NCBI RefSeq assembly: GCF_036323735.1
Contig: NC_086023.1
Location: 13,235,501-13,299,500, forward strand
DNA length: 64,000 bases
Reading direction: 5' to 3'
Source: Rattus norvegicus
Taxonomy: Eukaryota; Chordata; Mammalia; Rodentia; Muridae
Shown here: one piece after another, positions 55,440 through 64,000 of the stretch
How positions within the stretch are numbered: the stretch's first letter is position 1
How the letters are laid out: each line of letters begins with the position of its first letter
Notes under the pieces: generated by a model
Told to the model about the DNA's origin: nothing
What the model saw: the letters and a program-made list of their open reading frames with translations, nothing else
Databases searched by the model: none
Position numbers and translations under genes: made by a program

Positions 55440-56404
55440 ACCAGGGCACTTAGTGCTATGAATTTTCATCTTAGCACTGCTTTTATTGTGTCCCATAAAT
55501 TTGGGTATGATGTGTCAACATTTTCATTAAATTTCTGGAGGTCTTTAATTTCTTTATTTCTTCCCTGACCAAATTATTATTGATTAGAGAGTTGTTCAGC
55601 TTCAATGTGTATGTGGGCTTTCTGTTGTTTTTGCTGCTATTGAAGACCACCCTTAAGCCATGATGCTCTGATAGGGTACTTGGGATTATTTCAATCTTCT
55701 TGTATCAGGTGAAGATTGCTTTGCTACCAATTATACAGTCAATTTTGAAGAAGGCACAAAAAAGTGCTAAGAAAAAGTTGTATTTTTTAGGTTTTAGGAT
55801 GAAATGTTCTGTAGATATCTGTTATATTCATTTGGCTCATAACCTCTATTACTTTCTCTGTGTCTCTGTTGAATTTCTGTCTCAATGATCTGTCCACTGG
55901 TGAGAGTGGGGTGTTGCAGTCTCCCACTATTATTGGGTGTGGTTCAATGTGTATTTTGAGCTTTAGTAAATAAAGTTTATTTTATGAATATGGGTGCCCT
56001 TGCATTTGGGGTATAGATGTTCAGAATTGAGACTTCATCTTGTTGGATGTTTCCTTTGATGAAAGGTAAGTGTCCTTCCTTATCATGCTTGATAACTTTC
56101 AGTTGAATGTCTATTTTATTGGATATTAGGATGGCAGCTCCAGATTTTTCTTGGGACCATTTGCTTGAAAGAGCTTTCTCCATCCTTTCACTCTAAGATA
56201 GTGTCTGACTTTTTTATTGAGGTATGGTTTGTTTGTTCTTTTTTTATGCAGCAAAATTCTGGGTCTTGTTTGCGTATCCAGTCTGTTAGCTTATGTTTTT
56301 TTATAAGTGAGTTGAGTCCATTAATATTGAGAGATATAATTAAATTTATTATATACTATAGGTGGCTTTATGTGCTTGTGGGTCTCTCCTTTTGGCTTTT
56401 TTAT

Positions 56405-57462
56405 GAGATGCTTAATATCTTGTCTTTTCTTTTGTATAAGTACCTTCCTTGTGTTGGAGTTTTCCTTCTAGGACCCTATATCTTCATTGGTAGATACTGT
56501 TTGAATTTGGTTTTGTCCTGGAATATTTTGGTTTCTCCATCTATGTTGATCGAGAGTTTTGCTGGGTATAGTAGCCAGGGCATTTGTGTTCTCTTATAAT
56601 CTGCATGACCCCTGACCAGGATCTTCTGGCTTTCATAGTCTCTGTTGAGAAGTTTGATGTAGTTCAAATATGTCTTCCGTTGTATGTTACTTGGCCCTTT
56701 TCCCTTGCAGCTTTTAATATTCTTTCTTTGAATGTTTTGACTATTATGTGACAAGAGTATTTTCTTTTCTGGTCCCATTTATTTGGTGTTCTGTAGGCTT
56801 CTTGTACCATTATGGCCATCTTTTTCTTTAGATCAGGGAAGTTTTCTTCTATGATTTTGTTGAAGATGTTTTCAGGTCCTTTGAGCTGGGAATCTTCATT
56901 CTCCTCTGTCCCAATTAATCTTAGATTTGTTCTTTTCATTGCATCCTGAATTTCTTGCATGTTTTGAGTCAGGAGTTGTTTTATGTTTTTTATTTTCTTT
57001 GATTGTTGTGTCAATCTCTTCTACCATATATATCTTCTACACCTGAGATTCTCTCTTCTATCTCTTGTATTCTGTTGGTGATACTTACATCTGTACTTCC
57101 TGACCCCTTTCCTAGGTTTTCCCACTCCAGGTTTGCTTCCATTTGTGTTTTCTTTATTGTTTCTACTTCTACCTTTAGGTCTTCGACCACTTTATTCAGT
57201 TCCTTGATCTGTTTAATTATGTTTTCCTGAATTTCTTTAAGGGATTTATTTGTTTTTCTTTAAGGGCTTCTACCTGTTTACCTGTGTTTATATCCTCCTT
57301 AAAGGACTCTATCATCTTCATGAGATAGGATTTTGGGTCATCTTCCTGATTTTTAGGTGTTTTGGTGTATTCAGGGCTTGCTGTGGTGGGAGAATTGTGT
57401 TCTGATGATGCCCACGTATATTGGCTTCTGTTACTTATAGTCTTGTGCTTGCCTCTCACCAT
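56405..57462 (-). pseudogene. L1-C ORF1, broken
   Basis: The start MVRGKHKTISNRSQYTW (57462) resembles that of L1-O. The frame runs to 57217, ending in the coiled coil with a stop. The RRM-like part is at 57014-56664 (LRLIGTEENEDSQLKG, HIIVKTFKERILKAAREKGQVTYNGR) and the C-terminal part near 56600-56480 in other frames. It is non-functional. Confidence 0.88.
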
Positions 57463-58318
57463 CTGGTTATTCCTGATATTTTCTAGTCTGGGTGACTCTG
57501 TCTAGAGTCTGGCTCTTTTGTCCCTGGGTTGCTTCAGGTCTCCTGGTAGGCCTGTGGCCCTGGCTATAGCAGACTTCCTGTGGGGTCTTCCAACTTGAGG
57601 GTCTTCAGAGGGGGCAGACCAACTGCTCATCTGTTGCCCTGGCTGCAGTAGATCTCCTGAGAGGACTTCAGACTGTTGGGTCTTCAGAGTAGTCATACTG
57701 TTGTCCTGTGTGAAGCTGTTCTCCGGGGATTGGGGGTTGTAAGAACTATGGTTTCTGTTTCCCTGTGTGCAGCAGAACTCCAGGGAATTCTGAAAAGACT
57801 GTTGGGTCAGTTGCCCTGCATGTCACAGAGCCCTCAGGAGGTCTTTGGACTGTGGTGTCATCTGCTCAGTTGCCCTATGTACAGAGACACTCCTGAGATG
57901 CTGTGGTGTCCTAGGTTGCAGTGGATCTCCTGGGATGTCTCCGGCTGTGGTGTAGATGCCCTGGGTGCAGCAGATCTCCTGGGATGCCTCCAGATGTGGT
58001 ATCAAATTCTCTGAGTGCAGTGGTTCTTCTGATATGCCTCAGGATATGGTGTCTTCTGGGGAGAAGACTAGCTAACAGTCTGTTCTAGCAGAAAGGACTG
58101 GGTAGAAGGGAAGTGATATTCAGTGGCCGGAGGTTTTGGAGTTTGATGGGTCCCTGAGTCTACTGGGCTCCCAGTGGCAGCTGTGGGACTTCAGGATGGT
58201 TTTCACCAAATGCTCTGAATTCAGTGGATCCTCTGGTATGCTTCAGTATATAGCCTCTTCTGGGGAGCAGACTAGCTAGGAGACTATCCCAGCAGAAAGG
58301 ACTGGGCAAAGGGGGCTA
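57463..58318 (-). promoter_or_regulatory. L1-C 5' UTR with tandem units
   Basis: Two levels of repetition are visible: ~60-bp units of the type 'gtgcagcagatctcctgggatgcctccagatgtggt' (57640-58060), and a block 'tatgcttcagtatatagcctcttctggggagcagactagc..aggactgggc' present twice (about 58035-58110 and 58235-58312, ~200-bp spacing). Related units form the L1-O 5' UTR. Confidence 0.75.
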
Positions 58319-58364
58319 AAAATAGGTTTTTTAGTGTATTTTTATTATTTTCAATCATGTGAAT

Positions 58365-58565
58365 CATTTGTGTGTGTGCATGGGTGGTGGGGCTGTGGCG
58401 TGTGTGTGCCTATGTATCAGTATGCTTCTGTAAGTACAGATGCCCATAGAAGCCAAAGCCATTTGATCTGATGTAGCTAGAGTTACAGATGATAGTGGAC
58501 TGCCATGTGTGGATGTGGGAACAAAACTCAGGTCTTCTGGAACAGCTGTATATACTCTATTTTTT
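58365..58565 (-). mobile_element. B3-type SINE, antisense
   Basis: The + strand shows a TG-rich start, 'gatgcccatagaagccaaagcc', 'gatctgatgtagctagagttacag', 'gatgtgggaacaaaactcaggtcttctggaa', the reverse-complement order of B3. The Pol III head is eroded. Confidence 0.65.
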
Positions 58566-59394
58566 TTGACCCAATTGATAAGATATAATTGCCCACCTAA
58601 ACATACAAAGCCCAGTACCATCCATCCCTTAGAAACATTAATAACAACCTGTAAATACACAGAGAGGAATCTTAATGTCAGCCTCTATCGTCCTGCCATG
58701 GCTTCTCTCTCTCCCTCCACCTGTCTCTTTCCATTCCAGTCTCCTCCTCTTCCTTCAAATTTCTCTCCCTCCCATCCTTCCTTCTCCTCCAATGACAGGC
58801 CTCCTTCTATCCTGTACCTGCCCCTAACTGTATTTTACAAATTCAATGGGGAGAAGTTTCTGGTGAAGTCACCTGATTCCTGAGTACAAGAGTAGGCTGC
58901 TGTCCTTGAGGCAGCAGAATTAGCATCAAAATACAAATAACTCCAGGGCAAACCACAACATTTCCCCCCTTTTTGTCCAGTTAAAAAGCCTTTTCACATA
59001 TATGAATTGAGTACAATTATTACCATTCTACAATTTACAAAGCATATGCTATGCTCAACACCCAGTCCATCACTATATCAGTTATACAGAACATTTAGTT
59101 ATCCATTTCAGCTTAAGAAAGGCTTAAAAATCTGTATTATGTCTTGGCTAGCTTGTATACTATCTGATAACTATCCAATAAAATATGTATTTTGAGCTGT
59201 ACATACTCTTAACTACCAAACATTCTCACCAGCCTCCAAATAGCAGTTTTTCAAAGCATCTTTAACTGGGAGGGCCCGATGTTTCAGGGTTCGTTGCTTG
59301 CTGCCAGTGTCAAAGAAGACAAAAGTTAGTAAAGGGAGAGGATTTTATCTATAGTTTTGCTTAGAACTGAGTAAAGAAGACCACCAAAATCTCT
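58566..59394. other. Unassigned stretch with pyrimidine tract
   Basis: A CT-rich segment lies at 58700-58800. Sequence from 58890 ('gcagcagaattagcatcaaaatacaaat', 'ccacaacatttcccccctttttgtccagttaaaaag') looks like an LTR-retroelement remnant, but I cannot assign it. Confidence 0.3.
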
Positions 59395-60585
59395 CCATCT
59401 TTCCTTTTTTTCTTTCAATTTTTATTTTCAATAAAAATTTTATTTTGTTTTGTTGCTTTTCTTTTGCTGAATATGAATTCTTTTCTCACAGAATATATCC
59501 TGCTCATACTTTCTCTTCCTCCACTCCTCCTCACTTTTCCCTACCTCCTCTACCCTCTGAGTCAACTCCCTTTCTGTCTCTCATGAGAAAACAACAGGCT
59601 TTTAAGTGATAATAATAAAATACAACAAAATAAAATGTAAGATAACACAAAAACAACACCTCAAACTTGGACAAGACAATTTAACAGAAGGAAAAGCTCC
59701 CAAAAGAAGGCACAATAATCTGAGACCCACTTATCTTCACATAGGAGTTTCATAAAAACTTGAAACTGGAAGTCACAATATAGGCAGAAAACCTGGTACC
59801 GATTCATGCAGGGCCTGTGCATGCTGCTTCAGTCTCTCAGTTGATAAGAACTGTGTTCAGTTGACTTAGAGGCATTGTTTCCTGATGTCCTCCATCCCTT
59901 TTGGATCTTAAAGTCTTCCTGCCTTCTCTTCCATGGAGTTTTCATAGCTCTAAGGGGTGAGATTTAGAGACATTCCATTTAGGGCTGAGTCTTCCAAGGT
60001 CTTTCACTATCTATTAATGTCTGGCTGTGGCTGTGCTGGCTAGACTTATGTCAACTTGACACAAACTAGGTTGTTTCCAATTTCTGGCCATTATGAAAAG
60101 GCAGCAATGATCATGGTTGCATAAGTGTCCTTGTGGTATATAAACAAAGTGGTGTAGCTTAATCTTGAGGTAGAACTATTCCCACTTATCTGAGGAACTT
60201 CCATATTAATTTCCAAAGTGGCTGCACAAGTTTGCACTCCCAGTTTCATGAGGTTCCATTAGTAATTGTTGATGTTTGTGCCTAGGCTAATGGTGTTCTG
60301 TTCAGACAGTCTTCCTGGGCTCAAGGCTATTCTCCACTTTCTTGTCTCTCGTATTCAGTGTATTCGTTTTTATGTTGAGGAATTTGATTGATTTGGAGTT
60401 GTTTTGTGCAGGGTGACAAGTATGGATCTATTTGGATTCTTCTGCATGCAGCCATCCAGTTTGACAAGAATCATTCTCAGAAGTTAATAGCTTTATGTTT
60501 TGGTTTGGTTTTTCATTTTGTTTTTGTTTTGTTTTTCAGTTGTGTGTTTCTGGCTTCTTTATCAAAAACTCAGGTGCCCATTTGT
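59395..60585 (-). mobile_element. Old rodent L1 3' fragment (3' UTR plus end of ORF2), antisense
   Basis: The 3' UTR part includes 'ctgagacccacttatcttcacataggagtttcataaaaac', 'ggaagtcacaatataggcagaaaacctggta', 'ggcctgtgcatgctgcttcagtctctcag' and 'gatgtcctccatcccttttgg'. The ORF2 end part includes 'tgctgtatata'-like, 'gtggctgcacaagtttgcactccca', 'ttgatttggagttgttttgtgcagggtgacaag' and 'atggatctatttggattcttctgcatgcagccatcc'. A small piece of the 'gtcaacttgacac' repeat lies at 60040-60070. High divergence. Confidence 0.7.
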
Positions 60586-60587
60586 GG

Positions 60588-60677
60588 TGGTTTGAATAAG
60601 AATGACCTGCATATGCTCATATACTTGAATGTTTGGTCATTTGGGAGGAGCACTGCTTGACAGGGATTAGGTGTGGT
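60588..60677 (+). mobile_element. Rodent LTR/MaLR-like fragment
   Basis: 'ggtggtttgaataagaatgacctgcatatgctcatatacttgaatgtttgg' is the start of a frequent rodent repeat with 'gtttga' head. It is cut by the ERV that follows. Family not assigned. Confidence 0.45.
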
Positions 60678-61193
60678 TGAAAGACCCCCGAAGGGAGCCC
60701 CCCACTCAAGTCTCGGGAAAGACGCGCACCCAGTAGGACACAGACACCGACCTGCTGCAATCACACGAGGAAGATTTATTATAAGCGAGATGAAACGAGA
60801 GCTCAGGCCAGCATGCTGGGGTCGAGACTCATACGCCACACAAGGAGTAGAGGAGTTCGACCCCGACCTGAATTTTCACAGAGCTTATAAAGGAAAAAAC
60901 CACAAACCAGGGGGATCAAGAGGGAGGGAGGAGGGGAATTCCAAAACCATAAACTGCCCATACAATTTAGGACTTTGTGACATTGTGATTAGGGGTAGTG
61001 ACATTTTACAGGGCCATTGGACCATTGTGGCCGGAGGCTATGGGTCATTGTGGCTGTTCCAGGAAACCTTTCATGCAAGAATGTTCCGGGAACCATTGTA
61101 CAGCAAGGGAGGGGCGAAAAGTTCATGTTCTCACAGACCCTACCTCTTCTTTTTGGGTAGCTAGGCGGCTTATTATTAATTTTTAATCCTTCA
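60678..61193 (-). mobile_element. 3' LTR of a gammaretrovirus-like (ERV1) provirus
   Basis: On the minus strand the LTR begins TGAAGGATT directly after a polypurine tract and ends GGGGGTCTTTCA at 60678, the typical gammaretroviral LTR terminus. A TATA-like TTTATAAG lies at about 60886-60893 and an AATAAA poly(A) signal at 60775-60780. Length is 516 bp. The base after the LTR on the outer side is the 4-bp GGTT (60674-60677), which should be duplicated at the 5' LTR outside this window. A 163-codon plus-strand frame across the LTR (60673-61164) is not a gene. Confidence 0.85.
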
Positions 61194-61213
61194 TTCCCCA
61201 CTTCTTCTTTTTG
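61194..61213 (-). promoter_or_regulatory. Polypurine tract of the ERV
   Basis: On the minus strand 'aaaaagaagaagtggggaa' sits immediately upstream of the LTR start, the position where retroviral plus-strand DNA synthesis is primed. Confidence 0.75.
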
Positions 61214-64000
61214 TTAATAGTTCTAATCCTAGAACTTCATGGAGAACTCAGCTTCATCTAGCATAACAGCTTGGTATTGTAGTCTTAACATGAGGATTCT
61301 AACCTGGACACTATCCAAGCCTATCCACCAAGGTCATGACTAGCTTTTAGAACTTCTAAGCTTATACGGACTGTGATCCCTGAGGCACAGTCCCAAGAAG
61401 TGTTAAGAGTACTAACATATGCAATGTTACATCATTTGTAATGGAAATCAAGCCTATCCCACACCTATCTTGACAGAACCCAGGACAAACATGACTGAAT
61501 TTCCCTCTAGGTCCCAGCTCTCAGCCCCAACAGCTAGTACATGGCTGGTGAGGGCTGAGAATTGACAGCTGTCAGGGTGGTCAGCAGCACCAGGTACGGT
61601 CCTTTCCAGCGAGGCTCGAGTGTCTGGACTCAGTGTAGCTGCAACCTGGAACTGATGGGATGTCTCAGGGGTCTCCGGGGCATAGGCTGCTGTCAGCTGT
61701 GAGCAGATTTCTTTCTGTATCACCTGTAGGTCTTTTAGCCTGGCACACAAATCATTATTACTATGGCACTATGACATGTTGGTTCAGTAACATCATCTAA
61801 TACAGTCAGGGGGGCTGAGGCCCCATATAAGATCTCAAAGGGGGTAAGGCTGAATCTGGAAGGGGTATTTCTTGCTCTGAAGAGAGCAAGAGGGAAGGAA
61901 TGTCACCCAGTCTGTGCCAGTCTCCATGGTTAATTTGGTCAGGGTCTCTTTTAGAGTTCTATTTATTTACCCTACCTGTCCTGAACTTTGAGGTCTGTAA
62001 ATACAATGTAATTTCCAATCGACCTCTAAATACTTGGCCACACCCTGGCTTACCTTGGCAACGAAAGTAGGGCCGTTGTCTGACCAGATTACCTTGGGCA
62101 TTCCAGACCTGGGGAAGATTTCTTCCAGTATCTTCTTGATGATTGCAGAGGCCGTCTCTCGTTTGGTGAGGAAAGCTTCTATCTATTCCTGAAAAAGTAT
62201 CTACAAGCACTAGGAGATACTTGTGATTATATTTTTCTGGTTTTATCTCAGTGAAGTTCACTTCGACTTTTCACCAAACTCTCTAGGTCTCTTTGCCCTG
62301 TTTGCTTGCTAAGCATTCACTTATTGACATACCTTATACTTTCTACTGTCTCTCTGGCTAAAATCTTAAAGTCTATTACATACACTTAACTACTTGGACA
62401 AACTTTTTATCTCCTAATTGAGTCCATTTCTGTATTTGGCAAAGTGAGTCTTTTCTTTGTTCTCTGGGAAGTATAGCTTTCCCCTCAATGTGCCATTGTC
62501 CTTTATCTTTTAAGCAATTTGGGCCTTTTCTAAGTGAGGCCATCCCTTAGTCCGATCCTAGTTCTCAGTGGCTGTCTCTTGCAGGCCTGCAACCAGGATG
62601 GGCTCCTGCATAACCATTTTTCGAGCCACTTGATCTGCTTCGTTATTGCCCCATGTCACTGAATCTCTTCCCTCCTGATATCCTGAGCAATGAATAGTAC
62701 TCACAGTTGTTGGCTTCATCAGGACATCCAAGAGATGGCAAAGGCATCTGCAGCGCTGATGTACTGGGGGGTTGAGCCATCCCAGATGACATTGTGTTGT
62801 CCACCATGGCAGCACCCACTTGTCTCTGACCTTCATTCATGAAGAGAACTGTTCCCGTCTGTGGACAAGGTCCTCAGGTTTCAGCAGGGGTCAATCAGCC
62901 AGTCGCAGAGGTCTTTCCTCCACCCATGGGCTTCTGCCAGTGCTTGACACTCGTGCTGTGGTGGCTCCAGGTCAGGATTGGGCAGCAAGGTGACCAGATT
63001 GCCCCCAACAGGTGGAGAATCTAGTCCATGGCAGCTGACCAGTGGTCCCATCTTTTGGGACACTCTATTCAAAGGCAGAACATCAGCCACTCTATCACAG
63101 TTTAAGTCCTGGATTGGGTGATAATTGTTAGTGCCCGGCTGGTAGGAGTGATGTGTTCCAGGCAGATCAGGACAAAGTCACACATCTCCCAGCATCAGGT
63201 ACTGGTGCACTGAGACAGGTCTTAAGCTCCACATACACAGTCTGTAGATATGCATACACATGGCCTCACCCAGCCATTTCAGCCCACGCAAGCCATTTTG
63301 GAGAGCAATTTTCTCATGAGCAAGGGATAGGGGCAGTCAGGGATGACTATGAACTAGTGGGTTACCCGGCCCACGCCAAGGTCCACTGTTCTTCGGGCAG
63401 TCCATAAGTATTGTTTGTTGCCAGTAGGCCCCTGTACCCAAGGTCTTTGGATATTGGCCCACTGGAGGGGGGCATAGGAGCACAGAGCATTGGGTCCCTG
63501 CATCCACACTTCCCTTCTATCTCTGTACATAGCCAGCACTCTAGGACCAAGAGGCTCTCCAGTGTCCCCTCTTGTTCTTTCTGGGGCAGTCCCTGACCCA
63601 GTGTCTTTTTTTTTCTTTGCATTAGGCACACTGATCTTTAGCCAGGAATTCTCTTCTGTTGCCAGGTACTGTCTTCCTAGGTTCCCTAACTACTGTGGCC
63701 AGTATATGTTCCTCTCTTGTCTTTTATCTCTCTTTAGCTCTCTAGCTTCCTCTTCTTTTAGTCTCTTTTCTTCCCTAGCTTCCTGCACTCTTTACCTCTT
63801 TCTTTCTTTCTTTCTTTCTTTCTTTTTTCTGTCTCTCTGCATCTTCTTCTACAGCTATTAGGTGCTGTCCACTTTTCTGCACAGACCCTGAACCATGCAT
63901 CAACTTACAATAACTCTCTCAGCGACTTAGCTTAACCCTTCAAGTTTCTGTAACTTTCTCTTCATATCTTTTCCTTATCTTAGCCAGATTGGTGGGGCAT
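61214..64000 (-). pseudogene. Defective gammaretrovirus-like gag-pol remnant
   Basis: Reading right to left on the minus strand: a charged gag C-terminal region (64000 to about 63650, K/E/R-rich, ending near a nucleocapsid-like segment), a protease C-terminal remnant (about 63600-63300, with RRTVDLGVGRVTH), a short RT N-terminal remnant (about 63160-63120), an RNase H region (63090-62540, with AEAHG and NNEADQVARK), an integrase core (62270-61850, with NFTEIKPEKYNHKYLLVLVDTFSG) and an integrase C-terminal part (61750-61450). Frames are broken by many stops and shifts. The RT palm with its catalytic YxDD, the protease D-T/S-G site and nearly all of env are not seen. Only about 240 bp separate the integrase end from the polypurine tract. 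The element continues beyond the window. Confidence 0.85.
63796..63829. repeat. (CTTT)n tract
   Basis: About seven CTTT units lie in the gag relic, read as AAAG (lysine/glutamate) on the sense strand of the ERV. It may be an expansion in the charged gag region. Confidence 0.85.

Larger units (their letters stand above)
51990..56345 (-). pseudogene. L1-C ORF2 (endonuclease/RT), broken
   Basis: Fragments in several frames include the C-terminal region (52076-52423), the RT core at 54043-53303 (246 codons, with LLADDMIVHISNPKNS; the usual F before ADD is L as in L1-O) and the endonuclease portion near 55970-56340. Multiple stops and frameshifts, plus two insertions (LTR and ID), show an old dead copy. 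The shared LADD variant supports a common lineage with L1-O. Confidence 0.9.
50918..58318 (-). mobile_element. Old near-full-length rodent L1 ('L1-C'), antisense
   Basis: On the minus strand: 5' UTR with tandem units (58318-57463), ORF1 (57462 to about 56405), ORF2 (about 56345-51990) and 3' UTR (51990-50918) ending in an A-rich tail. The 3' UTR and 5' UTR correspond to those of L1-O, not to the young copies. It is interrupted by a solo LTR (54606-55001) and an ID element (55334-55424). No convincing TSD was found by eye. Confidence 0.88.

Noticed and set aside
57640..58060. Regularly spaced ~60-bp repeats resembling a CRISPR array
   Set aside because: Units are degenerate, contiguous and without unique spacers; they are L1 5' UTR repeats in a mammalian genome.
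60673..61164. 163-codon plus-strand frame
   Set aside because: It runs antisense through an ERV LTR and has no recognisable motif.
1..64000. A novel multi-gene system
   Set aside because: No cluster of unexplained coding sequences exists; essentially all long frames belong to L1, ERV or Gapdh retrosequences.

Overview
The window reads as mammalian, rodent, and most probably rat (Rattus) DNA. The evidence is ID/BC1-type SINEs with almost consensus bodies, B1, B3 and B4 SINEs, rat-type L1 with G-rich 3' UTRs and long tandem 5' UTR monomers, a solo IAP-type LTR, a gammaretrovirus-like provirus fragment and a retrocopy of Gapdh. I found no exon structure, conserved open frame or RNA gene that supports a functioning host gene. 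The region looks intergenic or intronic and is built mainly by successive retrotransposition.

Layout. 1-18 kb: mostly unique or unrecognised sequence with scattered old SINEs, an antisense L1 3' fragment (5.2-5.8 kb), long microsatellites, a diverged local duplication (11.7 and 12.2 kb), a B4 SINE and a well preserved ID element (16.4 kb). 18.3-31.8 kb: a nearly full-length old rodent L1 on + ('L1-O'), flanked by a 15-bp near-perfect target-site duplication (TSD). It is split in ORF1 by a younger full-length rat L1 on + ('L1-A', 19.7-26.2 kb) with its own 16-bp TSD. L1-A keeps an intact 380-aa ORF1, but its ORF2 has two stops and a frameshift. 32-36.8 kb: largely unrecognised. 36.8-46.6 kb: an ancient antisense L1 that received a young L1 on - ('L1-B', 37.1-44.6 kb, 16-bp perfect TSD) and, separately, a Gapdh processed pseudogene on - (45.2-46.5 kb, 13-bp TSD). 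46.6-50.9 kb: scattered SINEs and a TSD-flanked insertion that is almost only poly(A). 50.9-58.3 kb: an old L1 on - ('L1-C'), interrupted by a 396-bp solo IAP-type LTR (6-bp TSD) and a young ID element (15-bp TSD). 58.3-60.7 kb: a B3 SINE and old L1 3' sequence. 60.7 kb to the end: a defective ERV1/gammaretrovirus-like provirus on -, with a complete-looking 3' LTR and remnants of integrase, RNase H, protease and gag; most of RT and nearly all of env are absent.

The elements do not form a pathway. Their relation is historical. TSDs let the order be read: ancient L1, then old L1-O and L1-C, then the young rat L1s, the solo LTR and the ID copies. Two features deserve attention. In L1-B, about 485 bp of non-L1_RN sequence lies inside the TSD beyond a truncated 3' UTR, which fits a 3' transduction. 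In addition, two young full-length L1s lie in opposite orientation only 11 kb apart. Family names and element boundaries were assigned by eye and need RepeatMasker confirmation.
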